Shown here: piece by piece, positions 47,706-59,135 of the stretch
Numbering within the stretch: the stretch's first letter is position 1
Layout: every line of letters starts with the position of its first letter
NCBI GenBank assembly: GCA_021399445.1
Contig: JAJTUQ010000001.1
Span: 1,550,001-1,614,000 of the forward strand
Length of the DNA: 64,000 nucleotides
Reading direction: 5' to 3'
Source: Xylogone sp. PMI_703
Lineage: Eukaryota; Ascomycota; Leotiomycetes
Program-made: the position numbers and the translations under genes
Notes under the pieces: model-generated
Told to the model about the DNA's origin: nothing
Database searches by the model: none
What the model saw: only the letters and a program-made list of their open reading frames with translations

Positions 47706-48125
47706 TTTTGCAATGAGAAATACTTTCTTTCTAGACATCAATATCTTATCGTTGACAAAAAGCACCCCTCCTTTGCCTTCACCGGGAAGTTGATGTGCCT
47801 CGGCTTAGTTTCTCGGCCTTCCGGTGATTACAGAACCTTCCATAAAGGACTACAGAAGATTATTACTATTGGATTCCTGAAATATATGTTTGTCCAATCA
47901 CATAATACTTGGTATAATATAAGCATAATAATTAAAATACAAGCGGCTAATGGGAAATTAGCTCAGGTATGAGATGAGAACGAGTTGGGATGTCGCAATT
48001 ACTGTAGGTGCATTCTGCTGAAATCTCCCGCCTTTGAGTGTTTGGTTTCCGATTGTCAGCCTTCCTTGCCTTCCAGCTTTATCAACCCCAAATTAGCATG
48101 CTTGTGATCCCCGGAAGATCGCATA
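47706..48125. promoter_or_regulatory. Divergent promoter, LACTB2-like gene / UBP8
   Basis: 420 bp, AT-rich in the middle (about 47880-47960). A 92-codon plus frame (47694-47972) overlaps the neighbouring gene's start and lacks features. No specific element is recognised. Confidence 0.45.
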
Positions 48126-50049
48126 ATGGCTTCTTCAGGGTCTGCGACACCGGCGTCACCAAAATCAGTTAAAGTCAAGGACTCTCAGCCCGGAGTCCCC
48201 TTATTTGGATGTGGTAAGTTTCTCCGATAGTTGATTGCCATAGTTATTCAGCCTTTGTACTAGATACTTGAGAACTAATCGACCTGAGAGCAGAACATCT
48301 CCAGCTTCTGCTAAGCCAAGGTCCCGTAGATCGCATGGTGAACACAATTCAGCATTATAAGACATGTCTTCGAGTCATTCTAGACAATACCCCAGTTGTA
48401 CCTCATACTTCGAAAACAGTGAAAGGTCAAGCCTTTACATCCCTTACTCCAAACTACCTGTGCCTCCAGTGTACCGCCACAACCACCGCTCGAGATCGAA
48501 TCAAACATGGGACTGAAACGTCGCACAGATTTTGTATGACAATGTTTTTTTATAGACAAAAAGAAACTTACTGACAAGTCTAGATGTCGAATCGAGGACG
48601 GGAGGCCTGTATTGTCAGATGTGTGATGATTTCGTTTGGGACCCTACTCTAGAGGAGCTGAGAATGAGAAAGATTGGCACTGGCTCGTTTTCTAGTAAGC
48701 TACCTCCAGTTCTTTGAAGCTTTGTAAATCATCGCTAACATACGTCTGAGCAGCCCGGAAACGAAAACACGACGAGCTCTTCACAGACTCTGTTAAGGAA
48801 GATCCGAGGTTCATATCCACGCATACAATAGAAGCGCCATGTAGAGCAAGTGGAATTCGAGGAATCTATAACATGGGCGCTACTTGCTACATGAATGTTA
48901 TTCTTCAATGCTTTGTCCATAATCCTCTGCTGCGGAATTTCTATCTCAGCGACGGTCACCAGAACGGGGAATGTAATTTCAAAAATTGCATGAGTTGTGC
49001 TATGGATGACATGTTCCAAGACTTTTACGCGCAGGAGACCACGACAGGATATTCTGCTTCTAACATACTATCTAGCTTTTGGCTTTCAAAGCGTAAAGCC
49101 TATGAAGAGTTGGCAAGCAACAAGGAACAGGATGCACACGAGTTTTTCCAATTTCTTACGGAGGAGTTGCATGAGATTAATGGGGGCGGACGACGATTAC
49201 AAGAAGTAGGTATCGAAGAAAGTCTTACTCCAAAACGGAGAAAATCTGGTGGTGATCAAAATTGCAATTGCATTGTCCACCAAACCTTCTACGGGAAACT
49301 GCAAAGCACAATCACATGCCAAAATTGTGGAGACGTCAACACCTCGGTCGAGTCTTTCCTAGATCTCAGCTTGGGTTTAGATGTTATCTCCAAAAAGAAG
49401 AGTCTGAAAGGAGGCTTGCCAAAAGCCACCGCTTTAAGCCTTCAACGTTGTCTTGATGAAGAGTACATTCAACCGGAACGCTGTGAATATTCATGTCACA
49501 ACTGCAGTACTAAAGAGGCTAAGAAGCAGCTAAGCATCAAAAGCCTACCTAATGTATTGTGCATCCAGTTCAAGGTAACATCTACTTTGGTTATTTTGGC
49601 CACATAGCTCACATCTGCTTCAGCGATTTAAACAGGGTAACAGTTCCGCAACAAAGATAGATACTCCAGTTCAGTTTCCTTTGAAGCTCAACATGTTGCC
49701 TTACACCAATCGAGCAAGAAATCAAGATACAAGGCAAAATTTTGAACTAGCTAGGTCGTGCACATACGATTTACAGAGTGTTGTGGTCCATGTTGGAAAT
49801 TTAGATACTGGTAAGGCCACACACTATAGAGCCTGATAAAGAAAATATTAACCTAGCAGGCCACTATGTCTCTTATTCCAGAGTTGGAAATCAGGTAGGT
49901 TCAATCTGATTTTGAATTGCATATGGAGTCATTAACATGAAACCTAGTGGTTCAAATTTAACGATCATAATGTCACATTAGCATCTAAATCCCAGGTCCT
50001 TAATGAGCAGGCATTTCTTTTGTTCTATGTTATACAGTCTCTGGCATAA
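48126..50049 (+). CDS. UBP8: Ubiquitin-specific protease of the SAGA complex
   Basis: Seven exons, 48126-48213, 48294-48533, 48584-48694, 48754-49574, 49624-49810, 49860-49894 and 49948-50049, give 527 residues (yeast Ubp8 471, human USP22 525). An N-terminal ZnF-UBP domain (CLQC, GLYCQMCDDFVWD) is followed by the USP domain: Cys box MGATCYMN with Cys191, QDAHEFFQFL, zinc-binding CQNCGDV and CHNC pairs, and the His box TGHYVSYSR with His484, then WFKFNDHNV. Ubp8 removes ubiquitin from histone H2B within SAGA and needs Sgf11, Sus1 and Sgf73. Each intron has GT-AG ends and is 49-80 bp. Its 3' end is only 109 bp from that of EFM5, so the two transcripts probably overlap. Confidence 0.93.
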
Positions 50050-50158
50050 AAGGTGCATAGAGGGTTAGAGCTTTTTGGCGTTTAGATATTGTTTGAATCA
50101 TGCAGCACTTGGTGCAAATACGAGGCTTACGGGGCAGGTGTAATATGATTTATTAAGG

Positions 50159-51204
50159 CTATGTAGATTTTTCCGGCTTCCATTTCCATGCGTCACACTC
50201 AAAATTTGCGTAGCAATAGAACTCATTGCTCAGCCCCTTCGAGTGAGCAGGTTCAAAGGTTGTGGTTAATAAGCCTTGCGGACGATAGAGCTTAGTGACA
50301 AGGCTTTCCATCCGTTCCCCGGTACAAAGGATCAGCCTTGAGGTCTCCGAAGTTTGAGCATTGCTTGTAGCTTCTTTTGCCAGTACTCCTCCCCATGATT
50401 TCGATAACCATCGTACGGTCATTGCAGCTATATTGAGTCAGCGAGAACTAACATATTCTCCAAGGCAAGTCCTTATACCTCTTGTTTGACAATCCTCACT
50501 CAAGAAAGGCGGATCACAGATTATGTGGTCTATCGTGCCTTTCATACTCGCTATTTGAGAGTCAGCTTCTCTTCGAAAGACAAGGTGCTACAGCCCTTTG
50601 GATTAGGACCAACATGGTAACTTGAGTGGATTGTGAAAATCATAGAATACAAATTCATCAAAAACCGCGAATCTCTCGTCAAACTCGAGTAAGTAGATCT
50701 TGGGCTTCTGATCCGCCGGTTTTCCCAGCAGGGCATTTTTTATCTGCACAAATACACTAGGAGCCGATACTACAGCAATGCTGGTTGTGGAATCAGTTCC
50801 CCGTAAAAGTTCTTCAGCAAGAGTTTTAGCGGTTTCATCGGAATACTAAACTCTAGATTAGATGACGTCTCCCTTCATAGTAAGTAGCACACCTATGACG
50901 GGTGACATTTCATTACAAAGAGAATATACTTACCCAAAATTGGGAATCATTCCAGTTTTCTGTAAATATTTCCATGCTTAAGGTTCCTTTGCTTGTTGCC
51001 TCTCTTGCTTGGGCTTCATCTTCGACGTTGGCTTTTAGATCTTCAAATGCTTTGAGCCGAGCATCGCGGTCTGCGTAGAATTCCTTCAATGCATCCAAAG
51101 CGCTACTTGATAGAACCCTAGCAGTGCCATGAATTAATAAATACTTTCTAATTCACAGATATAACTTACGGTACATCATCGTCCTCATCTGATTTGCCCA
51201 TCAT
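50159..51204 (-). CDS. EFM5: EF1A lysine methyltransferase, EFM5 / EEF1AKMT1 type
   Basis: Five exons, 51204-51170, 51117-50934, 50845-50614, 50550-50479 and 50427-50159, encode 263 residues (yeast Efm5 248). The N-terminal helix LSSSALDALKEFYADRDAR, an NWNDSQFWYSDETA segment, the Rossmann part ending with DEFVFYDFHNP, and the catalytic DPPF at 163-166 are all characteristic. The C-terminal half has RWLSKSWG and an aromatic NFECDAW-like end. Family knowledge: SAM-dependent trimethylation of a lysine near the N-terminus of elongation factor 1A. Two ATGs stand in tandem at the start (51204 and 51201); the outer one is used. The intron-3 donor is GTTGGT, a weaker site. Confidence 0.92.
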
Positions 51205-51643
51205 GTTCCGATATATTGTGGGGTCTTTGATGATGGCAGGAAAATTTTGGCGATGCACTATTAAATACATGAACAATGTGGGATTGCGAAGGTAACTACA
51301 TAATATAACCAGCTTACTACTGGATACGAGGCAGAAATTTCTTCCCAGAGCATCGATTTAATATAAAGGACGGAGATAATCAAATTATAGCATAATGGGA
51401 AATTAGAATGTGTCGCTCATAACTATTAATCTTGGGTAATACGGAAAGGGAGCATAATATAATACGAGGTTATTACACCTTTCATGTTCGCACAGAATGT
51501 GCACCAAGTAGGAAAACGATAATAACATGCCTAGGAAGCCTGTTGATCTAGAATAGAGAGAATGTGGCCGAAAAGAAGCTTGTATTTTGCATATATACAA
51601 TATAATGTGCCTACGGATACATCTAATATCCCAGCCATCGCGT
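51205..51643. other. Intergenic region between EFM5 and the complex I gene
   Basis: 439 bp, AT-rich, between two minus-strand genes: the EFM5 promoter and the 3' UTR of the NDUFA9-type gene. A minus frame at 51403-51717 is mostly an overlapping shadow of that gene's last exon. Confidence 0.5.
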
Positions 51644-53209
51644 CTACTGGTCGTCGATGACGTGCAAGTATTTCTTCTCCTCTCTCTTCTCACGCTCCGT
51701 CGCTGGTGGCAGATCATAGAATGAAGAGCTTCGGTACCCTTGCTATGGAGTAGTTAGTATACAGTATACACTCCAAATGATCCATACTTACCAGGTAATG
51801 GAAGGTTAGACTGCTGAGTTCTGCTGGTTCGATCCCAAGATCTTTGAATGTCTTGGCAGTAGGATCAATCTGCTGGTCAATGAACTCTCTCTCGACACCA
51901 TCAGCAGAAAGTGTGGGCCACCATAAGACTTTGTTGAGTATTTCCGCGACTGGTTTAAGGACGGCTTTGGGAACATTGATATGACGGCGGTGCTTGATAA
52001 TCTCCCTGTCTACGAGTTCGGCGATCTCCGCGGTCGAGTAGTTTTTAGGGCCGTAGAGCTCATATGTTTGAGATGCAGTGCTATCATCAAAACACATTTT
52101 CTCGAGAGCTTGACCAACATCCGTAACCTAGAAAGATCAGTGTTAATCCGTGTATGTAGTAGTAACTTATACACTTACATGAACTGGCCAATATCGCTCT
52201 TGCATGTGATTAGATGTGAAAACATTCGTAACACCGGCAAGCCTGTGAAGCAGGCGATCCTCAAATCCAAACATCGGTGCAGGTCTCACGATTGTGGTCT
52301 CAGGAAAAATGCTGCGAACAACAGCCTCACCCTTCGCCTATTTATAATATGAGCACTCGAGATATGCAGTACTATGGACAGAATACAAACCTTAGATCTG
52401 AAGAATTCCGATGTTGAATTGATATCAGCATTGTAGGATGAAACATGAACAAATCTATCGACATCATATTTTGCGACGGCATCGGCAATACGCTCAGCAC
52501 CTTCTACATGTACATCATCGAAATCAAAGTTCCTAGAATGATTAGCACTCTGTATAGATAGCCATAAGACACTATTCAAACCTACTTTGTGGTATAGTTG
52601 CGACCCACAAGATTATACACAATGTCGGAATGACGCACGCTTTCTTCAAGAGATTCAGTATTTCTGAGATCATACTCCTACCCTAGTGTGAGTGAATGGA
52701 CGAGTCGGTCTTGAAAGATATCAGATCATACCATGAATATCACTCTGCCCAAGTCTCCGCTAACCTTGAGGTGTCGCTTTGCCATCTCTTCTCTATATGG
52801 AACAATCACTGTGTTTCCGCTTCTCGCTGCATCACAGTTTGATCAGTCTTAGTGGCTTTAGGACTCAAATAACTGCATACCGAGCCGATTGACGATGTAT
52901 CGTCCAAGAAATCCTGTTGCTCCAAAAACGGTGGCCGTGTGCCCTATTTCACAATCAGACCTGAATTCTGCAATCCTAGAGGCATTGAGTACCTCCTAAA
53001 GAAGATCTATGAGTCTCAAGTCAGATATTTTCACATAAAAGGGATCCTGAGCCAACATACCGGCCTCCTTGTATCCGGATGATGGGCTTCCCAGTGCGAG
53101 TAATGGCGACATCCGATATGTGCTGCCGCCGGGATACATCATTAATCCTTTTTCCCGCATTCCGGGAAGCAGTCCGAAGACAACTAGCCCCCAGAGACTT
53201 CTGCATCAT
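51644..53209 (-). CDS. NADH:ubiquinone oxidoreductase 40-kDa subunit (NDUFA9 / NUO-40)
   Basis: Eight exons: 53209-53061, 52960-52881, 52826-52732, 52677-52586, 52532-52391, 52337-52179, 52127-51792 and 51742-51644. All introns are 49-100 bp and in frame, giving 383 residues (Neurospora NUO40 is about 375). A basic, acid-poor N-terminus (MQKSLGASCLRTASRNAGKR) is a mitochondrial presequence. The extended/atypical SDR Rossmann motif GATGFLGRYIV follows, then VSSYNAD and a FGFEDRLLHR region. NDUFA9 is an accessory complex I subunit holding NADPH near the Q module and needed for assembly. The in-frame ATG at 53269 adds 20 residues and cannot be excluded. It is divergent from RPN9 with 285 bp between starts. 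Confidence 0.93.
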
Positions 53210-53494
53210 TCTTGCGAAGCCAATTGAGGAGGCGCGAGGTCGATGGTGGATATGTTGCTTGACGTTCAAAACCGCTTGGACACCCTTGTCTGGACGAGCT
53301 CATAATCGCGCTAATCCGCACTCGGTAGTGTAAGTGTGGGTTGTGCTGAAGAGCTAGCTTACCAGCAAGGCAGAGTGACTTGCGCAAGTCGGTTTGTCAC
53401 TTTAAATATACGTCGTAGCCTTGCAACCATACCAATATCAACATATTGCACCATCGAACTAGACGCTGAGAAGTATCTGTTCGAAGTCCCCAGG
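53210..53494. promoter_or_regulatory. Divergent promoter, complex I subunit / RPN9
   Basis: 285 bp shared by two highly expressed housekeeping genes. No yeast-type proteasome element (GGTGGCAAA) is seen, and no TATA box is evident. Confidence 0.45.
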
Positions 53495-54737
53495 ATGAAT
53501 GTTGATACGATCCCAGATTTTCTGGCGGAGCAGCGCGATGAAGCACCCGGAGAGCTACAGCATCTTTTCATAGATTTCGAAGATCTCTGGGAACGGAAAC
53601 TCTGGCACCAGTTGACAGATAGATTGATACAATTTTTTAACCAGAAGGAGAGCGCTCCTCAACGATTACCATTTTACAAAACGTTTATCCTTACGTTTGC
53701 CGATAAGATCAACCAACTGAAGCTTGTTACATTAGCCTTGAGCGCCGCCCAACAATGCAGAGGTGAAACTAAACTAGTTCATATGCGTAGAGTTATTACT
53801 AACAGCCTTCTAGATAGCGAAGAGCGGCTTTCATTTCTATCTGGCGTACAGAAAAAGGTCAATAATCCGAATTCTCAGGATGCTTATGTCTACGCTACTG
53901 TCGCTGTAGCTAGAGTAAAGCTGGAGCTGGAGGACCTCGAAGGGGCTAGGAAGGCTTTAGATGAGGCTGAAAGAATCCTGGATAGCTTTGACTCCGTGGA
54001 GAACATAGTTCATGCCGCGTTCTACAAAGTCAATGCATCATATTACCAGGTCTGTTGCCACCATTGCTTTCAGATTGCGACTCTAACAGTACCCCCAGGC
54101 AAAGACTGATTTTGCATCGTACTATCGGAACGCACTTCTTTACTTAGCTTGTATTGATTTAGATGAGCTATCTCCTGCTGAGCGGAGAGGTAGAGCATAC
54201 GACCTCAGTCTCGCCGCACTGGTTTCTGACACCATCTATAATTTCGGCGAACTTTTACTACATCCAATTCTAGATTCTCTTCAGAAACAAGATGCCTGGC
54301 TCAGAGATCTCCTATTTGCTTTCAACAGAGGTGATTTAGCAGCATATGACGTCCTAGCAGGCCATATCTCCGCTCATCCTCTTCTTTCAGAGTATCAGGA
54401 TGGTTTGAGACAAAAGATATACCTAGCTGCTTTAACGGAGACAGTTTTCCGGCGACCTCCACATGATAGGACGATGTCTTTTCAAACTATTGCAGAACAA
54501 ACAAGAGTCAAATCAGACGAAATTGAACATTTGATTATGAAAGCCTTAAGTCTGGGCCTATTGAGAGGTAGTATCGACCAGGTAGACGAAATCGCACGAA
54601 TCAGCTGGGTACAACCGAAGGTGCTTGATATGAAGCAAATTGACAACATGCGACTAAGGTTACAGGAATGGGATTCGAGTGTGAACTCGCTGGGTAACTG
54701 GATAGAATCGAAAGGACAAGATGTCTGGGCGGCATGA
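53495..54737 (+). CDS. RPN9: 26S proteasome regulatory subunit Rpn9 (PSMD13)
   Basis: Two exons, 53495-54049 and 54099-54737 (49-bp intron), encode 397 residues (yeast 393). The helical-repeat half begins MNVDTIPDFLAEQRDEAPG and contains LWERKLWHQLTDRL and a TPR-like ARKALDEAERILDSF; the C-terminal PCI domain (about 210-370) includes FRRPPHDRTMSF, IEHLIMKALSLGLLRG and VDEIARISWVQPKVLD. Rpn9 belongs to the proteasome lid and helps place Rpn10. The frame is open upstream to 53336, but the M at 53495 matches the family start. It ends 139 bp from the convergent GAA1 gene. Confidence 0.94.
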
Positions 54738-54876
54738 TAGCGCATAGAATGGGTGTAAGGTCACATGTCACACAGCATTGGGATGTACTATAATAGCATG
54801 GGAGACATACAATGAGACTATTCTGTGACCCATACGTGTTCTTCTATAGCAAATGCTTCAGAGAACAGACCTACTG
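54738..54876. other. Short gap between convergent RPN9 and GAA1
   Basis: 139 bp between stop codons; the two 3' UTRs must overlap or be very short. Confidence 0.6.
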
Positions 54877-56946
54877 CTATATCCTTTTACCATTTGTGGA
54901 ATCCCCTTGCCTCGTGGCTGCAATCCGCGGTTGTCCATAAACAGATATTGCGCCTAAAAGCCAGGCTGGCCACCAAACACACCACACTACAAGTTGTGTA
55001 GTCATTCCCCAAACATTCCATCCAAATGCTGCCTCCCTTAGTATTTCACCAATGTCCAGTTTCCAGAAGATCACGGCACTGGTTAGCACCGCAGGAGGTG
55101 CAATGAGACTTAGCAAAAGTGCGAAAATACCAGCAAACAATCTACTTGATTGTGGCTGAATATATGTTAAGGGTGCTGCAAGAATGCCAATGAGGAAAGC
55201 CAAAGAGAAATTTAACGTTGCTAATGTTGATAGGACCATACCAAGAAGAAGCAGGGAAAAGGCCTTTATCAGTTGGTATTGTTGAGTAGTTGGTCGAAAG
55301 TATTTTGTGAGTATAGTGGATACTATCAAAGGGATAGCATTGCTTATAATTGCGAATATCCCAAAGACCCCAGACAGTATCTGATTACATCAGTATATAT
55401 TATAGACAAGCCAGTTCTTTACTTACAGTAGATGGAAGATGATTGAAGAGATAAAGCGGTACTACTCCGAACAGATGGCATCCCGCAACAATCGCGAGAG
55501 GCAGAAAGAGCTCTCTTTCTCGAGCTGGGAGTTCCTCAACGGTAGCGGCTTGGATCTGCAAATCTTGAACCAAAGCTGTTTCTGTCTTCTCAATCCGATC
55601 CGTTGCTGATGCAGTTTGCCAGTCGATATCTGGAGATCCGCTTCTGATCCAAAGAAAGATAGCCATAATCGTAAAATTAACCGCAATTAGCATAGCACTT
55701 GGGAGATATGTCCCAATGCTGACGAAACGGCCAGCATGCATCAGCAAGTAGAAGAAAAAGCTCTGGTGAAGATGCTCTAGAAGATTGTTCAAACTCCGGA
55801 ACGTGCTTTCGATGACTCTGCCCATAGCCATTTCATCCTGCCAACCTTCGCCAAAAGGTTGTAATGTGATAGCATCGACATGATATGGAATAAAGCTGCT
55901 ATGTGGACCAGCAGAGTGGCCTATTCCTTGGCTAAGCATTCCACGGAGCATTGTCTGTAATCTGTCCTTATAAGTATCCTGCGGATTCCACATCTGTTGC
56001 AAGCTAACAGGAATCCCCATCTGGCCACTCGCTATGGTGACGACCGTATTTAGAAGATCCAAGTTTGGAAGTTGCCCATTAATACCATCATAAGCTATAT
56101 GTATGGATTCAAATCGATGATCAAAAGGGTAATCAATTACTACCACTCCCTGCAAAGCTCCACTTTTCAGAGGCAGCGCTTCCACTGCAGGAGACATGTG
56201 CGTATCATGGTATGCATCTACCCAGGCTTGAGGGCCGGCTTTGCTATCCGGAGTAATTAAGAAGATGATATCCTTTGACCAGAGGGACCATCCTAACTTG
56301 TAGTCAGTACCTGGTTTCCCAAACTCTAAAGGGCGAAGAAGCCATTACGTTTGAAATATCTAGCAAGAGCGATCACGAGTGCCACTCCACTCCGATTGAG
56401 TAGACCGTCCATATTTCTCCACGATCCTACAAGGACAATGGCCTCCGTAGCATCTCCCCTTGGGGCATGGAGAATGGCATATATGTTCTCTCCAGTATAG
56501 GCTTCTCCCGCAGATTTATACTCATATTTCTGGCGAGCAGTCTTAAGGCCAGCATTCCAAAAAAACTCCTCCAATTTATCATTGACCCTACCCAATTGAA
56601 TTAGACATCAGTTTCTCATCCAGAGTCTCGCATACATACTGGATATTGGTCTTGTCTTCTAATGCTACCACCTCATGCTTGAACGCTCGAAATATGTTCT
56701 GGTCGCTACCAGTGAAATATGTATGAACCTGACCAGGAAGAAGAGCATTTTCCGAGATGTATGTCTTTCGAGAATAGTCGTTTAATGGTAGAAGTAGGAG
56801 CCATGTAACACCTACGATTATACATAAAAGGGACAGGTAAGGGGGTAGCTTGAGTATTCGAGGATTCCGCCGCAGCAGCCCTGAAGCTGTATTCTAATCA
56901 GTTGGCGGCTGGTTAGACTACGGAAATTCTTACTTAGGGTGGCCAT
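54877..56946 (-). CDS. GAA1: GPI transamidase component Gaa1 (GPAA1)
   Basis: Five exons, 56946-56934 (13 nt), 56886-56640, 56587-56349, 56292-55427 and 55380-54877, give 622 residues (yeast Gaa1 614). A first TM (about 21-40, PYLSLLCIIVGVTWLLLLPL) leads into a large lumenal domain with an M28-peptidase-like fold: SENALLPGQVHTYFTG, EAIVLVGSWRN, WSLWSKDIIFLITPDSKAG. Several TM helices fill the C-terminal 250 residues. Gaa1 joins Gpi8, Gpi16, Gpi17 and Gab1 in the ER and presents the GPI lipid for attachment to proteins. The exon-2 acceptor is ambiguous by 6 nt (two CAGs in tandem), giving MATLTSGLLRR or MATLRLLRR. Confidence 0.93.
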
Positions 56947-57344
56947 ATTATACTTTAGAAGAGTTGTTGCGTTGAGAAGCACAACATTGTTGACACAAGT
57001 GGCACTGTGTACAATTGAAGCTGCGCGTGTCAAGATCTAGATACGCGAAGGCACAGTACCCCACACGAACAGCACTGTAACTGCGGCATTACTATCCCAG
57101 CATCCGGACGGTTTAGCCACTTCAGTCACACCGCACAATATATAGGCCAATTCGCATGAGAAATTCGTGTACTACCCATAACATCTCTTTATTTTCATTC
57201 ATATTCCATATTCTACATTGCTCTTATTACCGCAGCGCTAATCCCTTCCCACCCAAATTTATGAACCTCAACTCCCAGTGATGCTTTCCTGTTCATTTAC
57301 AAAATACCGTACAAATTAACTATAGCATATATCATATCCTCTGC
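56947..57344. other. Intergenic region between RBD2 and GAA1
   Basis: 398 bp between two minus-strand genes: GAA1 promoter and RBD2 3' UTR. AT-rich at 57160-57340. Nothing specific is seen. Confidence 0.5.
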
Positions 57345-58401
57345 TCAAGGCCCCAGACGATGTCCATGCGCAATGCCACCTTCTGGTGCGCCATTAACCA
57401 AAGGAAGGACGCCGTATCGACCATAGGTTTTCTGGTCAACTGATACATAATGAGGAAGCCTCCCAAGCAAGTTCATCTTACCTTCTATCCAACGAAGGAT
57501 CTTTTCCGGAGGTGCTAAGAATCTTAGGTAACCAAACCCCCCTGGAAGTAACTATATGTTAGCTCACAGCTAGCGCTTGAAGTAAATAATATACACTTAC
57601 ATCCATACCCAACAAGAAGACCACAACTGTGCCCGAGGAAGCTTGTATTGGGAACAAGAAATGAAACAAATAATACCGTAATGAGAGGAGTGATCCAGGT
57701 AGGAATCCTAACTGTGCCGAGACTGAAGGTCGGGTTTGACCGATATGTTTTTACGCCCTCAATTGCCAACAGTATAAAAACCCAAATGCTATACTAACAT
57801 TAGTATGTAAAGCCCAAGAACTCGTATTTCAAAAAAAAAAAAGTATTTACCTAGCACCAAGTATAGTTGTGTTCATTCGTAGTACATCTCTTTCTAGGAA
57901 TGTATATAGTAACGCCGGAATCGTCGACAGAGCTATGCAGATCGCATGTCAGCACATTTAGTAGATTCAATGTGTTAAGAATGACGCACGTCCAATGAAT
58001 AAAAGAAAGGAAGTTAAGGTTCCATATTCTGCCTCGAATCTCTCCATTAATGGAGTCAACGCAATTAGGTTAACAAAGGTATGAAAGAATCCGGCATGAA
58101 TAAGAGGGAAAGTATTCGTCCGGTATACTATATAATTGAAAGAATAAATGTTAACAATCTCGCTCTAGCAATCACACAAGACAGGAAAGAGATGGGTCAC
58201 AGAGGATCATAGCTACTGACAAGTGCTAAAGCCAATCTCCTTCGGTATTAAGGCGCCCCATTGTTCTATATCCCACACAGATTGAATGCTTGCAAGCCAG
58301 AAGAGGACAATAATGAGACCGATTGCCCGCGTGAAGAGTGGTAGCCTGAATACATAGGATCGGAATCGTGTGGCGCTGAATTGAGGAAGGGAGGGAGGCA
58401 T
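57345..58401 (-). CDS. RBD2: Rhomboid-family intramembrane protein (Rbd2-like, Golgi)
   Basis: Five exons, 58401-58221, 58127-57990, 57932-57851, 57788-57601 and 57541-57345, encode 261 residues, as in fungal Rbd2. Seen: TM1 after FTRAIGLIIVLFWL, LYRTNTFPLIHAGFFHTFVN (TM2 with the rhomboid loop histidine), the serine helix LGASIWVFILL, a LGTVRIPTWITPL loop, and the catalytic-His helix FLGHSCGLLVGYGWGFGYL. The serine motif reads GASI instead of the general rhomboid GxSG, so activity should be tested. In fission yeast and Aspergillus, Rbd2/RbdB cleaves the SREBP precursor in hypoxia adaptation; an equivalent role is inferred. The start follows MPPSLPQFSATRF; an in-frame ATG at 58431 adds ten residues. 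Confidence 0.88.
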
Positions 58402-59135
58402 TCTGGCAACTATTCGTGACGCGAGGTACAAGAACCTCCTTTCCTTTGCTCTTCGTTGAGGATCTGGTACGTAGCCAACTAAACAGTAGCCGTGGTCGGT
58501 CTTCTGTTACTTATTAGAGAACACTTCGTTCCAACAGAATTTCCCTCTCCGTCTATGCCGGATACGTGTTGTCAGGCGGGAATCTGAGCCTCCCAGATGC
58601 AAGATTCTCACGCAGGCACAGGGACATCCTCGGCCAGCGCGCTAAGATCTCTCGCCAGCTCGCTACATCTCATGTCGATCGTTTCGCTTAGTTATTAATA
58701 CTGGTCTCGAGCTGGTATTGGTATCCGCAGTCACACGAGCACGCAAATTGGGCCGTCTAGGAAGATAACTAAGGGCCTTCTAGAGAGAAGAATATTGTAG
58801 CAATGTAAGAGATACCATATTTTGTTTTAACTCGGACTTTTACATTTGTCTTTTGGAGATTGTCCATAACATCAAAGCTTCTCAGCAGTTACCTCTCTAA
58901 GCAAGGCTTATCCCGAATTTCACTCTCACTCTCTCTCTCTCTCTCTCTCACTGTCGCATGACATGGATCTAGAACGCTGGATGGCACGAACAAAAAAAAT
59001 ATCATTTTAGCGACGATGGAGGATATACAACAGATACATGTAGTTCGTAAACTCAAAGTCCCATTGGATAGTACAGATTGGGACCCCACCGCCTTTTCCC
59101 AACACCCGCCTTCACTTGCATTCCTTCCAACCCTT
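58402..59135. other. Intergenic region with CT microsatellite
   Basis: 734 bp between RBD2 (promoter side) and aconitase (3' side). A CT dinucleotide tract of about 30 nt lies at about 58921-58950. No gene is seen. Confidence 0.55.
58921..58950. repeat. CT/GA microsatellite
   Basis: A near-perfect (CT)n run, the longest dinucleotide repeat I noticed in the window, in the 3' flank of the aconitase gene and about 520 bp upstream of RBD2. Confidence 0.8.
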
